Source of the DNA: Epiperipatus broadwayi
Taxonomy: Eukaryota; Onychophora; Udeonychophora; Euonychophora; Peripatidae
Length of the DNA stretch: 64,000 nt
Assembly: GCA_028023455.1 (NCBI GenBank)
Contig: JAQFVV010006221.1
Location: 6,245,011-6,309,010, forward strand
Reading direction: 5' to 3'
The position numbers and the translations under genes are program-made. Under the pieces are notes generated by a model. That model saw only the letters and a list, made by a program, of their open reading frames with translations. It was not told the DNA's origin and ran no database searches. Of the stretch, positions 11,161 through 23,234 are shown one piece after another (position 1 is the stretch's first letter; every line of letters begins with the position of its first letter).

Positions 11161-11731
11161 CATTCTTGCAGTGTTTATGCAATATATCACTTATAAAATT
11201 ATCTTTGTTCCACTTAATGTTGTAATTCAGGACTAAATTGAATTTCAAATTATTTATTTGAATGTTCATTTTATCCATGAATTTGCAATTTGAATTTAAT
11301 TATTTTCATCTTAAATGTATTTTGTTTTTTGAATAAATAAACATTGTTCATTTATAAGGAATGATAATTTTTTCTTTTTATTGTCAAACAAGGCAATATT
11401 TTCAGTTCTAAATGCACCTTGTTTGTAAGAGGAAAAAGTTCAATAGCCTAAAATCTTGGACAAGAATTGTGGTGTATTTGAAACAACAACATCAAATTTA
11501 ATCTATTAGCTTTTGAAATATAAACTAAGACAAAAACTTTATTTTATACAATTTAAATAAAACCTGTAATAAACAAACATGCCCTTATAAATAAAGTTTT
11601 AATGGAGAAGATATAAGTTAATTAATATTATTAATAGGCTTAACGTTTTTGAGGATCCATGCCTCATAAACATAGCTGTAATAAGATACATATAAGAAAA
11701 TGTATGCAAAAATATTTAAATTAGTGATGTG

Positions 11732-11971
11732 TTATGCAGCCCATTTCTTGGAAATTTCGAAGCATGTATCCTTTCTATTAATAGCATGGATATTTCCATG
11801 AATGTAGAATGCTTTTTTGATTTTTATCCTGCGATAATTAGCTTTGTTGCATAGGATTATAGGATTGGCTGGTGTGAAGTCGTGCCTGGCATTTTTGGCA
11901 TATTCCAAGAATGCAGACAATGTATTATTGGACTTTTGAGCTCTGTTATAGGTGTATAAGTGTTGAGCCAA
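11732..11971 (-). pseudogene. GIY-YIG endonuclease-like C-terminal remnant
   Basis: This 79-codon open frame contains LEYAKNARHDFTPANPIILC, YRRIKIKKAFYIHGN and AINRKDTCFEISKKW. The pattern of a 'GHDF...ILC...YRRKIKEA..I' stretch ending in 'NRD...ELS..W' is the usual C-terminal end of the GIY-YIG nuclease domain in Penelope-like elements. It lies upstream, on the minus strand, of the reverse transcriptase trace at 10.7 kb, the wrong order for one intact element, so it is either a second fragment or a rearrangement. The GIY-YIG motif itself is not seen. Confidence 0.5.
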
Positions 11972-12140
11972 CCTTTAATAATATATAGAGATTAAAAATT
12001 AATATTCTAAGAATGTGATTTTTTATTGAAAAAAAGTTCTCATTTTTTAAAATGGTATGAGTTAATACATAATCTTAGTTCCATATGAATGCCCAATGCT
12101 GATTATTGTAAACTTTATTGATATTTTACAATCTATTTTT

Positions 12141-12306
12141 AGTATTCATTAAGGCTGTAGCCTCAAGCACATGCATATAAAAATGCGATAGTAGGGACCT
12201 CTACAGGTCTTAAACCACAAGCTTACTGTGGTTTAAGACCTGTAGAGGTCCCTACTATCGCATTTTTATACACATGTGCTTGAGGCTACAGCCTCAATGA
12301 ATATTA
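12141..12306. repeat. Near-perfect palindromic element (snapback)
   Basis: Two arms of about 80 bp, 12141-12219 and 12227-12306, are near-perfect reverse complements around a 7-nt centre. The arms include GTAGGGACCTCTACAGGTCT and AAGGCTGTAGCCTC. Length and structure fit a MITE or a solo foldback. No related copy was seen in the window. Confidence 0.88.
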
Positions 12307-15296
12307 ATTATGTAATCAATGTGCATTTAAATAAATTTATAATCTATTCTTAGGTAATTTGATTCTAATATTTATTTCCATCTTAACTTTTTTGAAATAA
12401 ATAAATATTACTTATTTATAATTTGGATTTTTTTTGTTTCATTTTATCAAAGAAAGCTTCCAGTCTTTTAAATGGTCTTTATTTGAATGTTCAATATCCT
12501 ATTATTTTTTAATTTTATCAACTTTTAGTATCAATTTCTGAGTTTCATTTTTTATTTTTTAGGAATAAATAAATATAGCTCACTTGCAATTTTAATTTAA
12601 TTTTCTATTTTCAGTTTAATAAATAAATATGATTCATATGCAAGACATATCTGTGTTTTCCCCATTTTTTTGTGAAACTTGATTATTTTATATCTAGGAC
12701 CACTCTTGCTGGTAATATGATAAAGTTAAATTAAAATAATTCCCAATAATTTGTCTATATATACAAAAAAAATACCTCACTGAAATAGAGTTGTAAAATT
12801 CTCTTTTTAATAACAGTGATCTCATTAGATTATTTGTATAGTTATTTTAATTTTTTCAAATACTACTATTCATAATGATCTTGATAAAGTATACCATTGA
12901 CAGTCACAGCAAATGACATAGTCAAGGCTCACCTTCATAACAGAATGAAGATGGATATTCCATTTTAATGGTCTTTTATTGTAGTATGGAAAGCAAGAGG
13001 GAGTTAACATATTATATATTCCAGAAGTATATTTTTTGATGAATGAAATTTTAAACTTGTCTGACTAAAACATCATGTATGAAGATGGAAATGAACCCAT
13101 GAACAAACCAAAGAGCATGATATCATCCACTCATAAGGGGTTGTTATGTGATTCCTAATTATAGAAATATCATGTATTTATTTTTATGTTGCATAGGTTT
13201 TAATTATGCCATCATTTTTAACTTAATGCCGGCAGTAGAGTGAATATATATATATATATAACATTAAATTAATCATTCTGGAAAATAATATAAATCCCCC
13301 TATTCATGTGTAATATTTTATTGTTGTTCTCAATCAAGTCATCTTATCTATTCTAGCTTTATTATACAATTATAAACACCTTTTAAATCATCTCTTTATC
13401 TGCATACATGATGTCATTAATGTTCCATTAATACCTCTGTGCACATCTGACTAGTACACACATATATGAATTTTTTGACTGAGGACATTGTGATTAAACA
13501 TTATCATTGGTAGTTTTCTTTCTAGTTATCACTTTTTAACAAAAATTATGATCAAGTGACATTTAAGCACCTTAGTCATAGGTAAAACAAACAAATCCAT
13601 TCAATTGGATAAATTTAAATCCTTTTTTATTATTATTTTATATGCCGGAAATTGATCCAGAAGCATTATGCTTTAGAGCCAGTTATTGTCATTTCTGAAT
13701 TATCCACTCAAAAGTAGTAACCAATATTCAAGTTCATTAACAAATCAATGATTGTCACACACCCACATTTCAAAATGAAATTAAATACATCTTTGACAAG
13801 TTTTACATTAAAAAAAGAACGAGCCATTTCTGGTATTAAAAGTAATTCTTTTTACTGAAAATCTTCTCTTCCTGCCTGGATATGCATATCACGTACGCAA
13901 TTACCATCGAATATATATATTTGTAGTCTACGAATTAATTATAGTATTATTTCTTGTAATAATAATTTTATTTTTTCATTTTTTCCCCGGTAAATTTCAG
14001 CAGACATGAATAGTGGGTGTGGCCATTTCTTTTTCAGAAAATCTAATTAAGTCATATTTTATTTTATAGTGAAATTTAAGAATTAGCTGTTGTAATAGAT
14101 TAAGAAAATAGTCACGGTAAGTTGTCCATCAATAAAGAGAAAGCGTTTTTTTAAAATAATAAATGTAGTATATTGTTTCGTTTTATTTCCCTATTTGAGG
14201 CACTTAAATGATGATTTTAGATTTAAATTTAAATAATTAATTTCATTTATTAGAAGAAAAAAGAGATTAGCCAATTAACATTTTGTTCTATAGTTAAAAT
14301 ATTAAAAACGGTGAACCAATATATGTATGTGTGTCATTTTTTTTGATACTTACGTATTACTCCAGCGGTGAAATTTTAATTTTCATTAAAATTATGATTA
14401 TCTACCATTGCTAAATATTTGACAGTACGTTTTTTTTTTTTATTAATAAAATTTCATTATGATGACTATCAGATAGATGTATTGATGTTATTTTTTTAAT
14501 TTATGTGAAAACCTAACATTTGTTTAAGTTTTTTAATTTTAGTCTTTATTATTCACAATTACTAAGTTTTTGATAGTGTGTTTTATTTAATTATCTAAGA
14601 ATAAATTTATAGTTTTTAATAGCAGTATTATTATTGTATTCTTCCACTCATTTTATAAATAAAAGCTTATTAATTAGGCAGTTGCCAAAATATTTATAAT
14701 GATTTTAACCATTTTTTGCAGCTTTCTTGTTCTTTTTAAATTGCTTAGATATAAAATTTTAACTAATATCTTTGCTGGGTTATTTTTTTCGCCCTATTTT
14801 TTAGTATTTTTTTTTTTTTTTGTAAATTTTTTTTACACATTTCATGATGTCATTCGTTCATTTTTAATAACTAAGTCCATCTTTTCTTCTTATTTTGAAA
14901 TAACTTTCAGCCCAATATCTAGAAATGTTTAGGTGTTGATTATATGCATATTCCAATGACTTGTATCTTACATAATTTTGTTGTAGTTTTGGGTTTTAAA
15001 AATATCTGCCATCTACAATGTAAGAGTTTCTTGTTACACTCTTTAAAAAAATATATTTTTGAAGAAATCTTTATAAAACCTATAAGTCAAATGTGGTCAT
15101 ATTATAGTAAATAAATGCATATTACCATTTACACTCACAAACCGCAATCCATTGCTTAGAATATGTTCTTAGAAATTGATATGTTAAGAAAAAACCATTA
15201 CTTATAATACGTTAGAGAATAGAATGCAGAATATATTGGAACATCTGTAAGAATTTTATGAAGTTCATTATCTGGAATAATAGATTTACTATTATA
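12307..15296. other. AT-rich stretch without recognised gene
   Basis: No exon, RNA gene or named repeat is supported. A donor-like GTAAGT at 14116 has no open frame upstream. A (TA)n run lies at 13246-13260. The open frame at 14699-14932 is driven by T homopolymers (phenylalanine runs). Confidence 0.4.
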
Positions 15297-16130
15297 ACGG
15301 TCCGAAAAGAAAATGAGTCTTATCGTATCTGCACTACAGGGCGCCACTAGGTTATTTGAACCTAGAAAATTTATATAGTAGGCAGATACATAAGTTAAGA
15401 TTCACATTGTACATGTTTTATTCAGATCGTCAGCCCATTGCCACTAGCTCAGTGAGACGCAGAGATTTATAAAATATGAATTCTTATCTAAAAATATTTT
15501 CAATATTAAAAAAATAAAAGAAGCCACTTAGTAGTAACACACACAAATATTTATTTAATATACATAAAATTTAGCATTATTATTTTAGTCTAACTTTTAT
15601 TTTTTTACAAACATTATAACTTATTTTACTTTAGATTTTAATTTACAATTTAACTGTTTTTATTTTATTTTAAAAGTTCGCACAGATGAGATTAATATTT
15701 ATTAGAGTGTCGAGTATGAATAGACTACATAGATTGCATTTGGAAAAATAAATATTCTATTCCTTATTTAACCTTAGGCTAAAAGTTCGCAGTCAAACCA
15801 ACGCCAATCTATCTGATATATCGATGCATTCAATGCATCACGAATATGACAGCACAAATCCCACACTGTCAGGAATGCACATCTAGAAGAGATTGACTCT
15901 CATCCAGACAGGAATACTACATCTGTCTGATGTGAAGAAAAAAAAAACTCCATAGAAAGGGACTGCGTTTTCCGTCTTACCATCCCATTCCATAGGCAAA
16001 AGGGGGGTGTGTGGCATATAATACGATCCTGCACATAGCGAACCTCGTACTTCATCTACTAACTACACCAATATATCCAATCCATTGACCCAATTTAACT
16101 ACGAAACAAATAACCTAAGTGTAAAAGATG
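15297..16130 (-). repeat. Family C dispersed repeat, copy 2 (reverse orientation)
   Basis: This is the reverse complement of the family seen at 8640-9560 and 44930-45860. Landmarks are CTTATCGTATCTGCACTACA at one end, the perfect hairpin CTAGGTTATTTGAACCTAG, a block reading GTCTATTCATACTCGACA-like sequence in reverse, and TAACTACGAAACAAATAACC at the other end. It is diverged by point changes and indels. Confidence 0.75.
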
Positions 16131-16306
16131 TATCAGACATAAATTCTTAAATGCACAGTAAGAACTGTACATTTAATAAATATGTGTATAACAACAGCAC
16201 ATATGGATATTGTTTTGTACAGTAGGAATCTTAGTTTATTCTTTTTTTTTGTAAAAACTGCCAAATGTATATATCAAAGCAGATGGTAGTGATTATTTTT
16301 ATTAAT

Positions 16307-16890
16307 GGGGATTTGAAACCAGACTTTCAAGTTCCCTACAGTCATCCAAATCTATCCACTATAACCAATACACATGACCACATACCTGTGAAATAAATAA
16401 TCGATCTCTAATATATGTATTTTTTGCTGAATCAGCACTCATCAGTTGGTCCAAATCATCTCCCACACATATCAGTCCTCGGTTTATATTAAGATAGCAA
16501 ATCTACACACTTTAATGAACATGCTTCAATGCTCTCCAACTTTTCAGCCATCCATATCACTGAAAATCTGATGATGGAATGCTCCAAAGTCTTTGATGAT
16601 GCCAATATTATAGTCATACCCATGTTGACCTTAAGTTAATCTAACCCTTCATATGTAGGACCTTAATATGTCTATTTAAATATACAGAAGAGGGAAGGGC
16701 ATAATACTGGCTGATTATATGTATGTGTGGAAGATGATCCAGACCAACTTAGAGTGCTGCTTCAGTGTGACATACATATATTGGAGATCAATTATCTTTT
16801 TCACGTGTATGTGATCATGTGTATCAGTTATATTGGACAGAGCGGATGACTGTAGGGAGCTTGAAAGTGTGGGTTAAAAATCCTCTTTAC
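16307..16890. mobile_element. Family A long foldback element with two decayed ribozymes
   Basis: Arms of about 180 bp at each end are imperfect reverse complements (tips GGGATTTGAAACCAGACTTT and AAGTGTGGGTTAAAAATCC). Each arm contains a hammerhead-like segment, in inverted orientation. At 16408-16450 (minus strand) CUGAUGA and stem II are kept, but the GAAA core reads AAAA. At 16742-16786 (plus strand) both cores are changed (CUUAGA, GACA), though stem I and the site context are still visible. The centre, about 200 bp, is non-coding. Confidence 0.75.
16408..16450 (-). ncRNA. Decayed hammerhead motif, family A
   Basis: On the minus strand ACCAA, CUGAUGA and stem II GUGCU / GAUUC / AGCA match the copy at 4161-4204, but the second core segment has lost its G. 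The catalytic core requires that G, so this copy is predicted inactive. Confidence 0.6.
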
Positions 16891-17950
16891 TTACATCTAG
16901 GTTAAGTATATAAATTATATTTGTATTTCAATATTATTATTATTATTATTATCATCATCATCATTATTTGAAATTGAAAAATGTGTAAATATATATCAAC
17001 ATTTATGTAGTTTTTTAAATTAAAATAATGAAATGATTTTATTGCTTGAGGTCATAAAAAGTTTGATTTCTAAATGTCTCAGAACTAGAATTGATCCTAG
17101 AATCTGAAACTCCACAGTCTTAATATGTTATCAGTGCCCTAAACTACAGAGAGAAAAATAGCCTTTACTTTTTATTGTAAATTTATTTTTGTAGATATTT
17201 CTAGTGTGTTTAGTAACATACAGTAACATAATCAAATTACAGTTGTATAATAACTAACTATTGATAATATTACTGTATGATTCAAAAGTGTTAATACATT
17301 TATGTAGCTAAGATTTTTAGATAATTTCTGAAACATAAACAGTGAAAATGAAGATCAAGAATTAAAGTCTTTAGTAATTCCTTATTAGTAGTAGCATGTC
17401 TTCTCAGTATTAACATCTATGAGGCAGAAAACAAAATAATTTATTTATGAAAGGTAAACTTATTTATCTTACATGAAAAGGTAAGAGATTATATACACTT
17501 GTGTTTTAAATCATAATTCTTACTAAGAACAAACTCATATACATTTATTTTTATATAAATAAATGCATTAACCCTCTTGAAGTCACATTTGATCTGAAAA
17601 CTGTATTTTTATATGACTAATATTAGACAATAATGTTTAAGCTTTCAATTAATTTATAATACACAATGTGTAAAAATGTTATATATAGAGCTCACAAACA
17701 ACATTTGTAAATACAAGCTTATTAAATTAGGTCACATGACATCTGACTTGATTTTTTTTTTGTAATGTATAAGAATGTGATATTCAATGATAAATTATAT
17801 CTGAGTAATATCATGACTTCTGAAGTTAGTGTTTCTGTAGTTTAGAAAATAATTTCTAGATTGTAACTGGAAAAAATTTTAAAAAAATATGTAAATTTAT
17901 AAATATAATAAAGGAAAATTTTCAGCATTTTTAATTTGTTTGTTTTTTTG
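16891..17950. other. AT-rich stretch without recognised gene
   Basis: An ATT/ATC trinucleotide run lies at 16930-16966. No exon or repeat with defined ends is supported. A segment at 17669-17699 shares ATGTTATATATAGAGCTCAC with 22570-22590. Confidence 0.35.
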
Positions 17951-20900
17951 GTAGTTGAGGAGGGACTGTACTGCCGCCATCAGATGGCGCTGCGACACCA
18001 TCAACAACCGGCCTGAAACCTGCAAGTGATAAATTTATTTACGAAAGTTGCTCAAATTTGACAAATAAAAAAAAAAATGGTATGAAATTCAAAAAAAAAA
18101 AAAAAGCAATGAAAGTGGCTGGAAATTGACAAATAAAAAAGAAAACAACAAAATGCTATGAAATTCAAATAAAAAAAAATTAAAAAACCATGAAAATATG
18201 AGAAAGAGCTACCCCGCCCCTATAATCAAAAATTCTTCACTTAAATCGAAAAATAAAAATGCCTGAAGATATATATACACAAAAAATACATCGAAAGTAT
18301 AAATTATTAAAAAAAAAAAACAAGAAAATGGTATCAAATCCTATAATAATTCAAATTTAAAAAAAAACTAAGTCCATGATTAATGCAAAAACAAACATGG
18401 CGACCAAAAAGCGGGAAATCCAAAATCATCAAATTATTTACCTTTCGAGATTTCCAAATATGAATGGGCAAATTAATTTAGCTGTCAATATTTGCAAATT
18501 ATCAGATATAAAAGCAATGGTTATATAAGCTAAAAAGAATATTTCTGTAAAATTCAAATTTAAAAATAAAAAATTCCATGAAAATACGACAACGAAAGAC
18601 CCTCCCCCTAAAATCAAAATTTCTCCACTTAAATCGAAAAATAAAAATTACTGAAGATATATATATATATCCAAGAAATACATGGAAAGTATAAATTATA
18701 TAAAAAAACAAGAAAATGATGTAATATCCTATAATAATTCAAATTTAAAAATTAAGAAATCCATGCTAATCGACAAAGAAACATGGCGGACAAACACGGC
18801 AAATTAAGTAGCTTTCAATATTTGCAAACGATCAGATTTAGATCAGATTTAAATGCAACGGTTATATAAGCTAAAAAGAATATTACTGGTTTGAAATTAT
18901 GGCATATCAAAAATAAGTCAAATTAAGTAGCTGTCAATATTTGCAAACAATCAGATTTAAAAGCAAAGATTATATAAACTAAAAAGAATATTACATGAGA
19001 GAATCTATTTCTCAAATTGCATCAAGAATACGATCAAAAATAATTAAAATGCAAATACAGAATTTGGTGTATTACTGAGATAAACTCTCTCCCCCTCCTG
19101 CATGAAGAATTACTGAGTAACTTTTCAAAAATATACATTTAATATTTAAAAATAAAAAGACTATTTGCAAATAGTAAGTCACAACACTTAAATACAGAGT
19201 AATGAATAGTAAGTAATTAAATATAATTGTAGCAAGTTATTCGTTATTTATTAATTAATAATTATATAGAGTTTAAAATAATCATTGAGTACAGTTACAG
19301 GAAAAAATATTATATTTATTGTCAAGAACTTTACAAGATTTTATTTTAACAAGAATTTAAATAAATAAGAATATTAAAATAGAGTATTAAAAATATATTT
19401 GTAGAAATATTACCAACTTTTTGTTCTGAGTTCAGTTCGGTGCCATTTACACAATGATCAGTTGATTGATGTCCTTGTTTACAACTCTTCTTTAATTAAA
19501 ATTATAAAATTTACCTTTCTATTCTTAAATTTCTTAAGTTAGCACTTTTATCAAAGGTGATTGATCTCCATGTGAATAATAGCAGATTAAAAAATACTTT
19601 AACAGAAGACATTGACAAAACACTATAGCAAAGTTATTTAAAGAAGTTGTTGCTTGAAATATAGCATATATAATATCCCAAAACAGTTTCCTTTTTCTTA
19701 AACAAAGTTGCAAATTGAAATGTGGCATAATAGCTCTTTCTTACATTAAAAAATATAGGTGCAAACAATATCCTTCCACAAAAATATAACACCACCAATA
19801 CAATTCAAAATACAAAATGATTTTTCTTTAATTAGAATTATCAAATAAACTATTCTTCAACATTTTGAAAAGAGAAATGATTTTCTTTAAAGTGATCTCC
19901 ATGTGAATAGTCTATTACTTGATAATTCTAATTAAAGAAAAATCATTTTGTATTTTGAATTGTATTGGTGGTGTTATATTTTTGTGGAAGGATATTGTTT
20001 GCACCTATATTTTTTAATGTAAGAAAGAGCTATTATGCCACATTTCAATTTGCAACTTTGTTTAAGAAAAAGGAAACTGTTTTGGGATATTATATATGCT
20101 ATATTTCAAGCAACAACTTCTTTAAATAACTTTGCTATAGTGTTTTGTCAATGTCTTCTGTTAAAGTATTTTTTAATCTGCTATTATTCACATGGATATC
20201 AATCACCTTTGATAAAAGTGCTAACTTAAGAAATTTAAGAATAGAAAGGTAAATTTTATAATTTTAATTAAAGAAGAGTTTTAAAGAAGGACATCAATCA
20301 ACTGATCATTGTGTAAATGGCACCGAACTGAACTCAGAACAAAAAGTTGGTAATATTTCTACAAATATATTTTTAATACTCTATTTTAATATTCTTATTT
20401 ATTTAAATTCTTGTTAAAATAAAATCTTGTAACGTTCTTGACAATAAATATAATATTTTTTCCTGTAACTGTACTCAATTATTATTTTAAACTCTATATA
20501 ATTATTAATTAATAAATAACGAATAACTTGCTATAATTATATTTTATTATTTGCAAATAGTCTTTTTATTTTTAAATATTAAATGCATATTTTTGAAAAG
20601 TTACTCAGTAATTCTTCATGCAGGAGGGGTAGAGAGTTTATCTCAGTAATACACCAAATTCTGTATTTGCATTTTAATTATTTTTGATCGTATTCTTGAT
20701 GCAATTTGAGAAATAGATTCTCTCATGTAATATTCTTTTTAGTTTATATAACCTTTGCTTTTAAATCTGATTGTTTGCAAATATTGACAGCTACTTAATT
20801 TGACTTATTTTTGATATGCCATAATTTCAAACCAGTAATATTCTTTTTAGCTTATATAACCGTTGCGTTTAAATCTGATCTAAAATCTGATCGTTTGCAA

Positions 20901-21604
20901 ATATTGACAGCTACTTAATTTGCCCATTCATATTTGGAAATCTCGAAAGGTAAATAATTTGATGATTTTGGATTTCCCGCTTTTTGGTCGCCATGTTTGT
21001 TTTTGCATTAATCACAGACTTAGTTATTTTTTAAATTTGAATTATTATAGGATTTGATACCATTTTCTTGGTTTTTTTTTTAATAATTTCTACTTTCGAT
21101 GTATTTTTTGTATATATATATCCTCAGACATTTTTATTTTTTGATTTAAATGAAGAAATTTTGATTTTAGGGAGGTAGGTGTTTCTCATGCTTTCATGGC
21201 ATTTTTTTTTTTTTAATTTGAATTTTCTTGTTTTTTTTGTTATAATTTGTACCTTCCATGTATGACTTGGATATATATATATATCCTCAGGCATTTTTAT
21301 TTTTCAATTTAAGTGAAGAATTTTTGATTATGGGGGGGGGGTAGCTCTTTTTCGTATTTTCATGGTTAAAAAATTAATTTTTTTTTATTTGAATTTCATA
21401 GCATTTTGTTGTTTTCTTTTTTATTTGTTATTTTCCAGCCACTTTCATCGCTTTTTTTTTTATTTGAATTTCATACCATTTTTTTTATTATTGTCAAATT
21501 TGAGCAACTTTCGTAAATAAATATATCACTTGCAGGTTTCAGGCTGGTTGTTGATGGTGTCGCAGCGCCATCTGATGGCAGCAGTACAGTCCCTCAAAAA
21601 CTAC
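17951..21604. mobile_element. Giant foldback element, 3.65 kb, two long inverted arms
   Basis: The left arm (17951-19844) and right arm (19919-21604) are reverse complements for most of their length, around a 74-bp centre. Tips read GTAGTTGAGGAGGGACTG and, in reverse, GTAGTTTTTGAGGGACTG, followed by a shared GCCATCAGATGGCGC-type palindrome that is GC-rich. The inner arms are nearly identical, and the outer arms differ mainly by indels and by an extra subrepeat in the left arm. Matching 64-codon open frames (19534-19728 minus, 20035-20229 plus) are mirror copies with one residue difference and probably have no coding role. No transposase is present. Flanking T runs hide any target duplication. 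A transcript would fold into a very long hairpin. Confidence 0.9.
18480..19000. repeat. Internal subrepeats in the foldback arm
   Basis: The block containing TCAATATTTGCAAA, then CAGAT and TATATAAGCTAAAAAGAATA, occurs three times (about 18487, 18814 and 18928). A second block with AAATCGAAAAATAAAAAT and a TA-rich run occurs near 18244 and 18632. A mirrored set is present in the right arm with fewer copies. Such subrepeats are typical of foldback-type elements. Confidence 0.7.
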
Positions 21605-23234
21605 TGTTTTTTTTGCACATTTCAGCATATATGAATAATGTATACATCAGATGCAATTTTTTTTTGTTCATGTCCTTGTATTTTTATATTTTCTTTTTTA
21701 ATAATTTCTAAATTGTAACTGAAAATAAATGAAAAATCATATATTTTATTATATAATTATGACAAAGGCTAATTTACAGTGTTTAATTATTTTTTTTGCA
21801 TTTTGGTACATATTATTAATGAATATGGATGCATGTGTACTGGCACAATTTTATTGACTTTGACCTATGTAAGATTAATTATGTCACTTCTTTTTTTTTT
21901 GGTAAAGAAATATATTCATGTATGAGCTTGTTTTTAAAAAACACTTTAGAATTAAATATATATATGTGGAATATATTTTACATTTTAATTATAAAATCAC
22001 TGACTTTGATTTATGTAAATAGGCTGTTAGTTTCTAAATATATTGATATGATAAATTCTCTGGAAACTATAAATTTTAATGGTAGATAGCTCCTTGTATT
22101 TTTGTCACTTAAATATGAAATAGAATCTAAGTTTTTTTGATAGCTAAATAGAAAATGCGTTTGTGCTTTAAATTATATGCAGTTCTTTGCTTTTATCCGC
22201 AAGATTATCATCCATAGTTTTTTTTTAAAAATTAGAAATTTGTAAATTTGAATTCATAAATTTAGTACATGTTTGCTTATAAGAATGATGCCACAAACCA
22301 TCTGTTTATCAGTTTTTGTACTTTTACTCAGTCATGTGATTGCTATCACAATGAAAGTATTATGTTATGCTTGTAATATCAGTGCTGTAAATTATTAAAT
22401 AAAAATGTTGTCCTAAACTATTGCATCTTTGATATTTCATCATCATAAATTTCTATTATAAGAATAAAGGAAAAAGGTAATATGAGGTTGTTTTTTGGGG
22501 TGGGTGGGGTGGGGGTGTTAGAAAACAATCAAACACATTCACATATGTATTCACTCACTTATATGAATACAAATGTTATATATAGAGCTCACAAATAAGC
22601 TCTTAACAAGCTTTGCAGGATATCCCCAACCCCAGAGTGGTTTCTGCTACTAGCTTCCTCAGTGAGGTGTTAGGATATTCAAGCATTAGATGTATGTGAA
22701 TCTGTTTTTGCTGACTAATATTATATTGTCTTTTTCATAATGATATGATTATGTTTTGGGCACATTAATTTATAATTTCATATATTTTAATGCGTATAAT
22801 TTTCAAATTAAATTACTTAAGTTTTGATATTTTCTATGGTTTCAAGCTACTGAATGTAAAAGTTTAAATGCCTTATTAATTGTTTTTTTTTTATCTATTA
22901 TAAATTAATAAGCTGAATCTAATTATTCTTATTTTTGTACATCTTAATAATTACATTAAATAATATATCTAAAAATAATCAAAATACATTTATATAATAA
23001 CTAGGTACTGTATAAATATATTTTGATTATGTTATGTTATTTAATGTAATTAGTGAGGTGTACAAGAATAGGAATAATTAGTTTCTGCTTATTACTTTAT
23101 AATAGATAAAAAGCGATACAATTGATATGTATTTGTATTTTTTAAATGTTTAAATTATAGTAATAAAAACATTGCCATCTGCTTTATATATTAATCTAAC
23201 ACTTTTGTAAAAGAAATAAATAGAATTAATATAT
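21605..23234. other. AT-rich stretch; one ribozyme-like motif
   Basis: Apart from the hammerhead-like motif at 22629-22668 and a G-rich tract at 22493-22519, nothing gene-like is supported. The open frame at 21829-22089 has no recognisable domain. Confidence 0.4.
22629..22668 (-). ncRNA. Hammerhead ribozyme motif, family B, diverged copy
   Basis: On the minus strand: stem I ACCUCA, core CUGAGGA, A, stem II GCU / AGU / AGC, A, core GAAA, CCACUC with the UH site, then UGGGGU, which pairs with ACCUCA over six positions including one G-U pair. Stem II differs in sequence from the other family B copies (GGC/GCC) but still pairs. The flanking element is too eroded to delimit. Confidence 0.55.

Noticed and set aside
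13990-14121. Possible exon between TTTCAG at 14000 and GTAAGT at 14116
   Set aside because: All three frames have stops.
16565-16590. CUGAUGA at the centre of the family A long element
   Set aside because: No GAAA at a usable distance and no pairing.
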